NCBI RefSeq assembly: GCF_003415675.1
Contig: NZ_QFZK01000001.1
Span: forward strand, 434,001 to 498,000
Length of the DNA stretch: 64,000 nt
Source: Rhodoferax lacus
GTDB lineage: Bacteria; Pseudomonadota; Gammaproteobacteria; Burkholderiales; Burkholderiaceae_C
Reading direction: 5' to 3'
The notes beneath the pieces are model-generated. The model did no database searches. It was not told where the DNA came from and saw only the letters and a list, made by a program, of their open reading frames with translations. Both the position numbers and the translations under genes were made by a program. This document shows, piece after piece, positions 30,586 to 39,312 of the stretch (position 1 is its first letter; each line of letters begins with the position of its first letter).

Positions 30586-31800
30586 TTACTTCCAAAGCGA
30601 GCACTTGGACTCGGCCTTAGTGGTGAATGCCGCATCACCCTTGATGGTCTCCATCACGTTGTAGTAGTCCCAGGGTTCGGTGGACTGTGCGGGCGCCTTC
30701 ACCTGCATCAGGTACATGTCATGCACCATGCGGCCGTCGTCGCGGATGGAGCCGCCCTTGGCGAACACGTCGTTGATAGGGGTCTTCTTCATCTGGGCCA
30801 GCACCTTGTCGGACTCATCGGTACCGGTGGCCTTGACGGCTTTGAGGTATTGCAGGGTCGCAGAGTAGTCGGCTGCCTGCACGCTCGATGGCATGCGCTT
30901 GACCTTCTCGAAGAACTTGCGGCTCCAGGCGCGCGCCTCGGCATCCTTGTTCCAGTACCAGCTGTCGGTCAGGTACATGCCTTGGGTGGCATTTAGGCCC
31001 AGGGAGTGGATGTCGTTGATGAACACCAGCATGCCCGCCAGCTTCATGGTCTTGGTGATGCCGAATTCATTGGCAGCCTTGACGGCGTTGATGGTGTCAC
31101 CACCGGCGTTGGCCAGGCCCAAAATCTGGGCCTTGCTGCCCTGCGCCTGCAGCAGGAAAGAAGAGAAGTCGCTGGCAGACAGCGGGTGCTTCACCGAGCC
31201 CACAACCGAGCCGCCTGCGGCCTTGACCACATTGGCCGTGTCGTTCTGCAGCGACGCGCCAAAGGCGTAGTCGGCTGTCAGGAAATACCAGCTCTTGCCA
31301 CCGGCCTTCACCACAGCGCCGCCGGTGCCCTTGGCCAGGGCCACGGTGTCATAGGCATAGTGCACGGTAAACGGGCTGCACTGCTCGTTGGTCAGCGCGG
31401 AACTGCCCGCACCGATGGCGATGAACAGCTTCTTCTTCTCCAGAGCCACCTTGGACATGGCCAGGGCCGTGCCGGAGTTGGTGCCGCCTATCAGCATGTC
31501 TACACCCTGGGTGTCAAACCACTCACGGGCCTTGGCCGCAGCTACATCGGGCTTGTTCTGGTGGTCGGCAGTAATCACCTCGATCTTCTTGCCGTTGATG
31601 GAGCCACCCATTTCGGCAACCGCCATCTTGATGGCTTCAGCGCCTGCGGGACCATCAATGTCGGAGTACAGGCCCGACATGTCGGTGATGATGCCGATGC
31701 GAATGACATCGCCCGATACCTGGGCTTGTACCGGTGTAGACACACTGGCCACTGCGGCACAGGTGATGGCACAGGTCGATGCGAGTTTCTTGAGTTTCAT
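30586..31800 (-). CDS. ABC transporter substrate-binding protein (Leu/Ile/Val-type)
   Basis: 404 residues with a signal peptide (residues ~1-26, ending VQAQ). It belongs to the periplasmic binding protein type 1 family: IRIGIITDMSGLYSDIDGPAGAEA, NKPDVAAAKAREWFD, and IGGTNSGTALAMSKVA (in parts). The pocket residues differ enough between family members that the ligand (branched-chain amino acid, aromatic acid, amide) cannot be told. It lies between livF and livH, 24-30 nt from each. Confidence 0.9.
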   Translation of the reverse strand: MKLKKLASTCAITCAAVASVSTPVQAQVSGDVIRIGIITDMSGLYSDIDGPAGAEAIKMAVAEMGGSINGKKIEVITADHQNKPDVAAAKAREWFDTQGVDMLIGGTNSGTALAMSKVALEKKKLFIAIGAGSSALTNEQCSPFTVHYAYDTVALAKGTGGAVVKAGGKSWYFLTADYAFGASLQNDTANVVKAAGGSVVGSVKHPLSASDFSSFLLQAQGSKAQILGLANAGGDTINAVKAANEFGITKTMKLAGMLVFINDIHSLGLNATQGMYLTDSWYWNKDAEARAWSRKFFEKVKRMPSSVQAADYSATLQYLKAVKATGTDESDKVLAQMKKTPINDVFAKGGSIRDDGRMVHDMYLMQVKAPAQSTEPWDYYNVMETIKGDAAFTTKAESKCSLWK

Positions 31801-31830
31801 GGGGTTCTCCTCTTTTGGGTTGCTGACAAA

Positions 31831-32535
31831 TCAAACGCCCAGGTGCTCTTGCAACTGGTGCATACGCTCAGGCAATTGCGCCTGGGTGAATTCCTGCTGG
31901 ATCTCGCCGTGCTCCATGACCATGAAGCGGTCGGCCAGGGGGGCTGCGAAACGGAAGTTTTGCTCCACCATCAGGATGGTGTAGCCCTTGGCGCGCAGCA
32001 TGCGGACCATCTCGGCCAGCTTTTGCACGATGACCGGGGCCAGGCCTTCGGATATTTCGTCGAGCAAGAGCAGGCGCGCGCCAGTGCGCAGAATGCGGGC
32101 CACGGCCAGCATCTGCTGCTCGCCACCCGAGAGGCGCGTGCCCTGGCTGTAAGCGCGCTCTTTCAGGTTGGGGAACATGGTGTAGATTTCCTGCAGCCCC
32201 ATTCCGCCCTGGGCCAGCTCAGGCGGCAGCATCAGGTTCTCTTCGGTGGTCAGGCTGGAGAAAATGCCGCGCTCCTCCGGGCAGTAGCCAATCCCCATAC
32301 GCGCAATGTGGTGGGTGGAGGCGGCAATGGTCTCCTTGCCGTGGACCTTGATGGAGCCCTTGCGGCTGCCGGTCAGGCCCATGATCGCGCGCATGGTGCT
32401 GGTGCGACCTGCGCCATTGCGACCCAGCAGCGTGACCACTTCGCCCTCGCGCACATCGAAGTTCACGCCATGCAGCACGTGGGATTCGCCATACCAGGCG
32501 TGCAGGTCGCGGATTTCAAGAAAGGGGGTTGGCAT
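31831..32535 (-). CDS. livF: ABC transporter ATP-binding protein LivF, Walker A with Arg for Lys
   Basis: 234 residues. It has the LivF layout: WYGESHVLHG, GIGYCPEERGIFSSL, signature LSGGEQQMLAVAR, Walker B LLLLDEISEGLAP and H-loop-like LMVEQNF (Gln-Asn in place of His, normal for LivF). The Walker A reads GRNGAGRT, with Arg at the usual invariant Lys; the codon is CGC and the surrounding bases are unambiguous. The Arg form could be a subfamily trait rather than a defect. Partner of LivG. Confidence 0.9.
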   Translation of the reverse strand: MPTPFLEIRDLHAWYGESHVLHGVNFDVREGEVVTLLGRNGAGRTSTMRAIMGLTGSRKGSIKVHGKETIAASTHHIARMGIGYCPEERGIFSSLTTEENLMLPPELAQGGMGLQEIYTMFPNLKERAYSQGTRLSGGEQQMLAVARILRTGARLLLLDEISEGLAPVIVQKLAEMVRMLRAKGYTILMVEQNFRFAAPLADRFMVMEHGEIQQEFTQAQLPERMHQLQEHLGV

Positions 32536-32550
32536 CAGGACTCCCGCAGG

Positions 32551-32620
32551 GCCGCCCCAAGGGAGGCCAGCGCCCCCTCGGGGGGCAGTGAATACACGAA
32601 GTGATGAACGTGGGGGCTCA
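32551..32620. repeat. GC-rich intergenic repeat with hairpin
   Basis: Lies between livG and livF. It contains GCCGCCCC, a short hairpin GCCCCC-TC-GGGGGC near 32572-32586, and ends GTGGGGGCTCA. This resembles an abundant intergenic repeat type I know from Comamonadaceae genomes, where GGCAGCGAA...GTGGGGGC appears many times. Only one copy is in this window, so its repeated nature rests on that knowledge. Confidence 0.5.
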
Positions 32621-32623
32621 TCG

Positions 32624-33397
32624 TTAATGTGCCCCTACCAATTCCGTGTCGGCGCTACCCATATAGGCTTCGATCACGGCGGGGTTTTTGGACACTTCGG
32701 CGTACGGGCCTTCGGCCAGCGTGGCGCCACGCTGCAGCACAGTGATGGTGTCGGCAATGCTGGAGACCACGCTCATGTTGTGCTCCACCATCAGCACGGT
32801 GCGGTTGGCCGCCACCTTCTTGATGAGCTGGCGGATGCGGTCCACATCTTCCAGGCCCATGCCCTGGGTGGGCTCATCGAGCAGCATCAGCTCGGGGTCC
32901 ATGGCCAGGGTGGTGGCGATTTCCAGCGCGCGCTTGCGGCCGTAGCTCAGCTCCACCGTGATGGTGTGGGCATAGCTCTCCAGATCCACCGCGGCGAGCA
33001 GCTCCAGGGCGCGGTCATTGAGTTTGTGCAGGGTGCTCTCGGCTTGCCAAAAACAGAACGAGGTGCCCATCTTGCGCTGCAGGGCCACACGCACGTTTTC
33101 CAGCACGCTGAGGTGCGGGAATACGGCAGAGATCTGGAAGGAGCGGATGATGCCGCGCCGCGCAATCTGCGCCGGTGCATCACCCGTGATGTCCACACCG
33201 TTGAACAGGATCACACCCGAACTGGGCCGGATGAACTTGGTCAGCAAATTGAAGCAGGTGGTCTTGCCCGCGCCATTGGGGCCTATGAGCGCGTGGATGC
33301 TGCCACGTCGCACCGACAGGTCCACCCGGTCCACGGCCACAAAGCCCTTGAACTCTTTGCTGAGTTTTTGCGTTTGGAGAATGCAGTCATTCGTCAT
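32624..33397 (-). CDS. livG: ABC transporter ATP-binding protein LivG
   Basis: 257 residues from the ATG at 33397 (an earlier start adds 8 residues and lacks family resemblance). Complete ATPase: Walker A GPNGAGKT, signature LSYGRKRALEIA, Walker B LMLLDEPTQGMG, H-loop LMVEHNM. It carries the normal Lys in Walker A, unlike its partner LivF. First gene of the transporter operon; the 118-bp gap to ispD upstream may hold a promoter, but I could not identify -35/-10 boxes with confidence. Confidence 0.93.
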   Translation of the reverse strand: MTNDCILQTQKLSKEFKGFVAVDRVDLSVRRGSIHALIGPNGAGKTTCFNLLTKFIRPSSGVILFNGVDITGDAPAQIARRGIIRSFQISAVFPHLSVLENVRVALQRKMGTSFCFWQAESTLHKLNDRALELLAAVDLESYAHTITVELSYGRKRALEIATTLAMDPELMLLDEPTQGMGLEDVDRIRQLIKKVAANRTVLMVEHNMSVVSSIADTITVLQRGATLAEGPYAEVSKNPAVIEAYMGSADTELVGAH

Positions 33398-33515
33398 GTC
33401 CCGATGGTGACAAGCAAACAAACTTGCGCTGCTAGTAGAAACCCCGACTGCTGCAGTGCACGTCAGTAAAGCGTCAGACTGGAATATTCAGAAGTGGGCG
33501 TCGCCATGCGCAATC

Positions 33516-34244
33516 TCAAAGGCGTGACAACAACACCGCTTCTGCCAGCGCAAAGTCCTGCGCGTAAGTCACCTTGAAGTTCTGCGCAGAGCCCTGCACC
33601 AGCAACGGAGACAGGCCTGCAAATTCCATGGCGCTGGACTCGTCGGTGACGGCGTCGCCTGCGGCTTGCAGGGCAGACTGCAGTGCCCCGATGCGAAACA
33701 TCTGCGGCGTCTGCGCCAGCCATTTGTCGCTGCGCTCCAGCGTGGCGCTTACACGGCCGCCTTGGGCTGCCTTCAGGGTGTCCGGCAGGGGCAAGGCCAA
33801 AAGGCCGCCCACTGCGTCATGCTGGCAGGCGTCGATCAGCGTGTCGATCTGCTGCGGCGTAATCAGGCAGCGCGCGGCGTCGTGCACCAGCACCCAATCT
33901 TGCGCGTCGGCGCCCTGCTGTTGCAAAGCCGCCAGCCCATTGGCCACGCTTTGCGCCCGCGTGGAGCCACCGCAATCGGCCACCCGCACGCTTGCTGCAT
34001 GCTGCGCGAAGAAGCTGTCACCCGCCGACACCACCACCAGGGTACCTGCCAAACGTTCCACCGCAGCAAAAGCGTCCAGCGTGTGCAAGACCATGGGCTT
34101 GCCCGCCACCGCTTGGTACTGCTTGGGCACCACGGCGCCGGAACGCGAGCCGTTGCCCGCGCAAGGAATCAGGCCCCAGAGGCGCGCCCGTGCAAGCAGG
34201 GCGGGCTGCTGGAGTTCAGAAGAATACGGGGTTGTTTGAAGCAT
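33516..34244 (-). CDS. ispD: 2-C-methyl-D-erythritol 4-phosphate cytidylyltransferase
   Basis: 242 residues from the ATG at 34244; the frame extends upstream only into the mfd promoter region. Motifs: GLIPCAGNGSRSG...PKQY (CTP-binding), VLVHDAARCLIT, and the C-terminal KVTYAQDFALAEAVL. It couples MEP with CTP. The sequence has a short extra N-terminal segment (about 20 residues) before the catalytic motif. Divergent from mfd by 44 bp; the liv operon lies downstream and separates it from ispF. Confidence 0.95.
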   Translation of the reverse strand: MLQTTPYSSELQQPALLARARLWGLIPCAGNGSRSGAVVPKQYQAVAGKPMVLHTLDAFAAVERLAGTLVVVSAGDSFFAQHAASVRVADCGGSTRAQSVANGLAALQQQGADAQDWVLVHDAARCLITPQQIDTLIDACQHDAVGGLLALPLPDTLKAAQGGRVSATLERSDKWLAQTPQMFRIGALQSALQAAGDAVTDESSAMEFAGLSPLLVQGSAQNFKVTYAQDFALAEAVLLSRL

Positions 34245-34288
34245 GGTGCACGGTGTGAAGCTGCCCCATTCTAAAATCGAACCCATCC

Positions 34289-37200
34289 ATGGATTTACCA
34301 AAACTCACCAGCGGCAAACGCTACACCCTGCCCCGCCCTGCGGGATCCGCAGACGCCCTCCTCCTGGCCCAGCTGGGCCAGCGTGAAAAAGCCGCAGGCA
34401 AACCGCTGGCCATCGTCACGGCCGACGCCAGTGACGCCCAGCGCCTGCTGGAAGAAATTGCCTTCTTCGCCCCCACCCTGCGCTGCGCCCTGTTCCCGGA
34501 CTGGGAAACCCTGCCCTACGACACCTTCAGCCCACACCAGGACCTGATCAGCGAGCGCCTGGCCACGCTCTGGCGCATCCAGCAGCGCAACAAGGAAACC
34601 GGCGCCGATGTCATCATCGTTCCGGCCACCACCGCGCTGTACCGCCTGGCGCCACCCAGCTTTCTGGCGGGCTACACCTTCGAGTTCAAGGTGAAGCAAA
34701 AGCTCGACGAAGCCAAGCTCAAGTCGCAGCTCACGCTGGCGGGCTACAGCCATGTGACGCAGGTGGTCAGCCCCGGCGAATACGCGGTGCGCGGTGGGCT
34801 GATTGACCTGTTCCCCATGGGCTCGCAAGTGCCTTACCGGGTGGACCTGTTTGACGACGAGATCGACAGCATCCGCACCTTCGACCCCGACAGCCAGCGC
34901 AGCCTGTACCCGGTGCCCGAGATCCGTCTGTTGCCGGGGCGTGAGTTCCCCATGGACGACGATGCCCGCGCGCGCTTTCGTGGCCGCTGGCGCGAGTTGC
35001 TGGAAGGCGACCCGACCAAGAGCCGCATCTACAAGGACATTGGCAACGGCGTGGCCACGGCGGGCATTGAGTATTACCTGCCGCTGTTTTTTGACCAGAC
35101 CGCCACCGTGTTTGACTACGTGGGGGCGGATGCCACCGTGGTGCTGCATGGCGACCTGGAGCCCGCCTTCCAGCGCTTCTGGCAGGACACCAAGGACCGC
35201 TACCGGCTGGTGCAGGGCGACCCCGAACGCCCGGCCCTGCCACCGGAAACATTGTTCCTGGGCACCGAGCAGTTCTATACGCTGGCCAACGGACACGCCC
35301 AGTTGGCGCTACGCCCCAACACCGCCGAAGAGGCCGCGGTGGCCTATGCCGACATCAGCGCCCTGCCCCCCATGGCCGCTGTGCGCGGCACCGAAGACCC
35401 GCTGGCCAAGCTGAAAGACTACGCCCGCAACACCCAGCAGCGCTTGCTGATCCTGGCCGAAAGCGACGGCCGCCGCGAAAGCCTGCTGGACTTTTTGCGC
35501 GCCTCGCACATCAACCCGCCCAGCTTCGAGTCGCTGCAGGAGTTTGTGGGCAGCGACGAGAAATGGGGCATTGCCACTGCCGGATTGACGGTGGGCTTTG
35601 GCTGGCTGGAAGCCGGTGTGGACCTGGTCACAGAGACCGAGCTGTTTGCCGCAGGCCCGGTCACGCGCCGCCGCAAAAAGCAGGAACAGGTCAGCGACGT
35701 TGAGGCACTGATCAAGGATCTGTCCGAGCTCAACCTGGGCGACCCGGTGGTGCACTCCTCGCACGGCATTGGCCGTTACCGGGGCCTGATCCACATGGAC
35801 ATGGGCAACAAGAACGCTGAAGGGCAGCCCGAGCTGCAGGAGTTTTTGCACTTGGAATACGCGGATGCGGCCACGCTGTATGTGCCGGTCAGCCAGCTGC
35901 AGCTCATCAGCCGCTACACCGGCGTCAGCGCCGACGAGGCACCGCTGCACCGCCTGGGCTCCGGCCAGTGGGAAAAGGCCAAGCGCCGCGCGGCCGAACA
36001 GGTGCGCGACTCGGCCGCCGAGCTGCTCAACATTTATGCCCGGCGCGCCGCGCGCGAGGGCTTTGCCTTCCGCTTCTCGGCTGGTGACTACGAGACCTTT
36101 GCCAACGACTTTGGCTTTGAGGAAACCGCCGACCAGAAGGCCGCCATCCACTGCGTCATCCAGGACATGGTCAGCCCCCGCCCCATGGACCGCCTGATTT
36201 GCGGCGACGTGGGCTTTGGCAAGACCGAGGTGGCCTTGCGCGCTGCCTTTGTGGCCGTGACCGGCGGCAAGCAGGTGGCCTTTCTGGCCCCCACCACACT
36301 GCTGGCAGAGCAGCACTTCCAGACCCTGACCGACCGCTTTGCCAAGTGGCCGGTGAAGATTGCCGAGATGAGCCGTTTTCGTTCGGCCAAGGAAATCACT
36401 GCGGCACTGAAGGGTGTGAAGGACGGCACCATCGACATCGTGGTGGGCACCCACAAGCTGCTGAGCCAGGACACGCACTTCAAGGACCTGGGCTTGCTCA
36501 TCATTGACGAGGAACACCGCTTTGGCGTGCGCCACAAGGAGGCCATGAAGGCCATGCGCGCCGAGGTGGATGTGCTGACTCTCACTGCCACCCCGATTCC
36601 CCGCACCCTGGGCATGGCGCTGGAAGGCCTGCGCGATCTGTCGGTGATTGCCACCGCGCCGCAACGCCGCCTGGCCATCAAGACCTTTGTGCGCTCTGAG
36701 GGCAATGGCGTGATCCGCGAGGCCGTGCTGCGCGAACTCAAGCGCGGCGGCCAGGTCTACTTTCTGCACAACGAGGTGGAGACCATCGAGAACCGGCGCG
36801 CAAAATTAGAAGAGCTGCTGCCCGAGGCCCGCATTGCCGTGGCCCACGGCCAGATGCCCGAGCGCCAGTTGGAGGCCGTGATGCGCGACTTCATCGCCCA
36901 GCGCTACAACCTCTTGCTGTGCTCCACCATCATCGAGACCGGCATCGACGTGCCCACTGCCAACACCATTGTGATGAGCCGCGCCGACAAGTTCGGCCTG
37001 GCCCAGCTGCACCAGCTGCGCGGGCGTGTGGGCCGCAGCCACCACCAGGCCTATGCCTACCTGATGGTGCCCGACATCGAGGGCTTGACCAAACAGGCCC
37101 AGCAGCGCCTGGACGCCATCCAGCAGATGGAAGAACTGGGCAGCGGCTTCTACCTGGCCATGCACGACCTGGAGATTCGCGGTGCCGGTGAGGTGCTGGG

Positions 37201-37777
37201 CGAGAACCAGAGCGGCAATATGCTGGAAGTGGGCTTTCAGCTTTACAACGAGAAGCTGAGCGAGGCGGTGCGCTGCCTCAAGGCCGGTATCGAGCCTGAC
37301 CTCTTGAGCCCGCTGAATGTCAACACCGAGATCAACCTGCATGGCCCGGCCCTGCTGCCGGACGACTACTGCGGCGACGTGCACCTGCGCTTGAGCTTCT
37401 ACAAAAAGTTGGCGACTGCCAAGAACACCGACCAGATCGACGCCCTGCTGGAAGAAATCGTGGACCGCTTCGGCAAACTGCCGTCCCAGGCCCAGACCCT
37501 TATCGACGTGCACCGCCTGCGCGTAATTGCCAAGCCCTATGGCGTGGTCAAGGTGGACGCGGCACCGGGCGTGATCACCATCACCTTCAAGAAGGACCCG
37601 CCGATAGACCCGATGCGCATCATTGCGCTGATCCAGAAGAACAAGCACATCAAATTAGCGGGCAACGAAAAGCTGCGCATCGAGCGCGAACTGCCCGAGG
37701 TAAAAGACCGGGCGCAAATGGTGCGGGACATCCTGCGTTCGCTGGGGGAACCCCTGAAGGCGGATGTGGCGGCATGA
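34289..37777 (+). CDS. mfd: Transcription-repair coupling factor
   Basis: 1162 residues, full length. N-terminal UvrB-homology region (~1-350), RNA-polymerase interaction domain near residue 490-560 (DPVVHSSHGIGRYRG), then a superfamily 2 motor with GDVGFGKTEVALRAAF (Walker A, ~640), LLIIDEEHRFG (DEEH box), TATPIPRTLGMAL and the RGRVGRS motif VI, and a C-terminal TRCF domain. It removes stalled RNA polymerase and recruits UvrA. Shares a short divergent region with ispD. Confidence 0.98.
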   Translation: MDLPKLTSGKRYTLPRPAGSADALLLAQLGQREKAAGKPLAIVTADASDAQRLLEEIAFFAPTLRCALFPDWETLPYDTFSPHQDLISERLATLWRIQQRNKETGADVIIVPATTALYRLAPPSFLAGYTFEFKVKQKLDEAKLKSQLTLAGYSHVTQVVSPGEYAVRGGLIDLFPMGSQVPYRVDLFDDEIDSIRTFDPDSQRSLYPVPEIRLLPGREFPMDDDARARFRGRWRELLEGDPTKSRIYKDIGNGVATAGIEYYLPLFFDQTATVFDYVGADATVVLHGDLEPAFQRFWQDTKDRYRLVQGDPERPALPPETLFLGTEQFYTLANGHAQLALRPNTAEEAAVAYADISALPPMAAVRGTEDPLAKLKDYARNTQQRLLILAESDGRRESLLDFLRASHINPPSFESLQEFVGSDEKWGIATAGLTVGFGWLEAGVDLVTETELFAAGPVTRRRKKQEQVSDVEALIKDLSELNLGDPVVHSSHGIGRYRGLIHMDMGNKNAEGQPELQEFLHLEYADAATLYVPVSQLQLISRYTGVSADEAPLHRLGSGQWEKAKRRAAEQVRDSAAELLNIYARRAAREGFAFRFSAGDYETFANDFGFEETADQKAAIHCVIQDMVSPRPMDRLICGDVGFGKTEVALRAAFVAVTGGKQVAFLAPTTLLAEQHFQTLTDRFAKWPVKIAEMSRFRSAKEITAALKGVKDGTIDIVVGTHKLLSQDTHFKDLGLLIIDEEHRFGVRHKEAMKAMRAEVDVLTLTATPIPRTLGMALEGLRDLSVIATAPQRRLAIKTFVRSEGNGVIREAVLRELKRGGQVYFLHNEVETIENRRAKLEELLPEARIAVAHGQMPERQLEAVMRDFIAQRYNLLLCSTIIETGIDVPTANTIVMSRADKFGLAQLHQLRGRVGRSHHQAYAYLMVPDIEGLTKQAQQRLDAIQQMEELGSGFYLAMHDLEIRGAGEVLGENQSGNMLEVGFQLYNEKLSEAVRCLKAGIEPDLLSPLNVNTEINLHGPALLPDDYCGDVHLRLSFYKKLATAKNTDQIDALLEEIVDRFGKLPSQAQTLIDVHRLRVIAKPYGVVKVDAAPGVITITFKKDPPIDPMRIIALIQKNKHIKLAGNEKLRIERELPEVKDRAQMVRDILRSLGEPLKADVAA

Positions 37778-37785
37778 TCAGCCGG

Positions 37786-37815
37786 CTGGCATTGCGGGTC
37801 TGCGGTACATATAAT
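37786..37815 (+). promoter_or_regulatory. Sigma70-type promoter of the vapBC pair
   Basis: A perfect TATAAT at 37810-37815 is preceded by CTGGCA (4 of 6 to TTGACA) at 37786-37791 with an 18-bp spacer. It lies just downstream of the mfd stop and about 40 bp before the antitoxin start, in good position to drive the pair independently of mfd. Confidence 0.6.
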
Positions 37816-37856
37816 TGCCACACACTTATACGCTTAGAAATCCAAGGAGTGTTGCG

Positions 37857-38129
37857 ATGTCCCAAGTCACAATTTACCTCGAACCCGAAACGCTGGATAT
37901 AGCCAAGTCGGCGGCGGCGCGCACGCATGTATCGGTCAGCAAATGGTTTTCCCAACTGGTATTGGCAGAGCATGCTCGCACGCAACCCGGCAATCTGTTG
38001 GCGGCCTTGGAAGAGATTGATCGCCTGCATGGAACGGCCGGTCGCGATGACCTGGACTTTTTGCTGGATCCCAAGACGCGGAATGCCGGCCTGGGCCAAG
38101 ACCTGCCCCGCGAACCCTTTGACTGCTAA
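37857..38129 (+). CDS. vapB: Antitoxin of a VapBC-type module (RHH/CopG-like)
   Basis: 90 residues. The ATG at 37857 has an AAGGAG ribosome site 7 nt upstream, so it is preferred over the in-frame start at 37815. The N-terminal segment (SQVTIYLEPETLDIAKSAAA in part) looks like a ribbon-helix-helix DNA-binding unit, and the acidic C-terminal half would bind and block the toxin. Its stop codon directly abuts the toxin start. It likely represses its own promoter. Confidence 0.82.
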   Translation: MSQVTIYLEPETLDIAKSAAARTHVSVSKWFSQLVLAEHARTQPGNLLAALEEIDRLHGTAGRDDLDFLLDPKTRNAGLGQDLPREPFDC

Positions 38130-38534
38130 GTGTCAGTGAAGTACCTGCTCGACACCAACACCCTGATCTACGCCCAAAAACGGCAGGGACAATGCTTGCC
38201 ACGCATAGCGCAGCATCCATCGGAAGGCCTGGTCTGGAGCGTGGTCAGTTTGCAGGAGTTGGCCTTTGGCATGGGGAAGTCCGCCTATCCCGAACGCATG
38301 AAAGCCTATCTGGAGGCGCTCAAGCACCTGTACGCTTTGCTCAATTTCGATGGCGCCTGCGCGGAACGTGCCGGGCAATTGCGCGCGCAGCTTGCACTGC
38401 AAGGCACGCCGATTGGCCCCTATGACCTGCAGATTGCTGCTACCGCGCTGGTCCATGGACTGACTCTTGTGTCGCGCAACACCCGTGAATTCGCACGTGT
38501 GCCAGGTCTTCTGTTCGAAGACTGGTACGAATAG
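38130..38534 (+). CDS. vapC: PIN-domain RNase toxin VapC
   Basis: 134 residues, GTG start right after the antitoxin stop (another GTG 6 nt on is possible). PIN signatures: YLLDTNTLIY (Asp near residue 8), a Glu in SLQELAFG, Asp in PYDLQIAATA, and the end LVSRNTREFARVPGLLFEDW, all typical of VapC. Such toxins cut tRNA or rRNA with Mg2+. Forms a co-directional pair with its antitoxin between mfd and serB. Presence of all acidic residues suggests an active enzyme. Confidence 0.9.
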   Translation: MSVKYLLDTNTLIYAQKRQGQCLPRIAQHPSEGLVWSVVSLQELAFGMGKSAYPERMKAYLEALKHLYALLNFDGACAERAGQLRAQLALQGTPIGPYDLQIAATALVHGLTLVSRNTREFARVPGLLFEDWYE

Positions 38535-38556
38535 CCTCATCCGAACAAACTTTTGA

Positions 38557-39282
38557 ATGACAACCCTCACCGAAATCGAATCCGGCCTGGTCCTCCAGGG
38601 TATCACCACACCCCTGCGCCTGAAAGACTTCAAGCTCATCGCCTTTGACATGGACTCCACGCTGATCAACATCGAGTGCGTGGACGAGATCGCCGATGCT
38701 GCCGGGCGCAAGGCCGAGGTGGCAGCCATTACCGAGGCCGCCATGCGTGGCGAGATTGCCGACTACAAGGAGAGCCTGCGCCAGCGCGTGGCCCTGCTCA
38801 AGGGCGTGACGGTGGCGCACATGGAAGAGGTCTATACCCGGCGGCTGCAGCTCAACCCGGGCGCGGCAGACCTGGTAGCCGCCTGCAAGGAGGCCGGGAT
38901 GAAGGTGCTGCTGGTATCCGGCGGCTTTACCTTTTTCACCGACCGCATCCGTGAGCTTCTGGGTATCGACTACGCGCGATCGAATGTGCTGGAAGTGGAA
39001 AGCGGACCCTCCTGCGGCGTGCTCACGGGCCATATGGTGGACCAACCCTGGGGCGATATTTGTGACGGTGCCGAGAAGCGCCGCACCTTGCTGGAAGTAG
39101 CCTCGCTCCTGGGCATTCCCATGGAGAAAACCATTGCCATGGGCGACGGCGCCAATGACCTGCCGATGATGGGCGTGGCGGGACTCTCGGTGGCTTTTCA
39201 TGCCAAACCGGCGGTGCGGGCCAAGGCACATGTGGCGATCAACAGCGGTGGGCTGGACCGGCTGCTGACCGTGCTGCGCTAA
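38557..39282 (+). CDS. serB: Phosphoserine phosphatase
   Basis: 241 residues. HAD-type: catalytic AFDMDSTLINIECVDEIA (both Asp), LLVSGGFTFFTDR motif II, and AMGDGANDLPMM motif III with Lys in the EKRRTL loop. The DMDSTLIxxECxDE form is diagnostic for SerB. It removes phosphate in the last step of serine synthesis. The N-terminal ACT extension found in some SerB is absent. Confidence 0.96.
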   Translation: MTTLTEIESGLVLQGITTPLRLKDFKLIAFDMDSTLINIECVDEIADAAGRKAEVAAITEAAMRGEIADYKESLRQRVALLKGVTVAHMEEVYTRRLQLNPGAADLVAACKEAGMKVLLVSGGFTFFTDRIRELLGIDYARSNVLEVESGPSCGVLTGHMVDQPWGDICDGAEKRRTLLEVASLLGIPMEKTIAMGDGANDLPMMGVAGLSVAFHAKPAVRAKAHVAINSGGLDRLLTVLR

Positions 39283-39312
39283 ACCGGAGGGCTACGTTCC
39301 GCCGCCGGGGGC

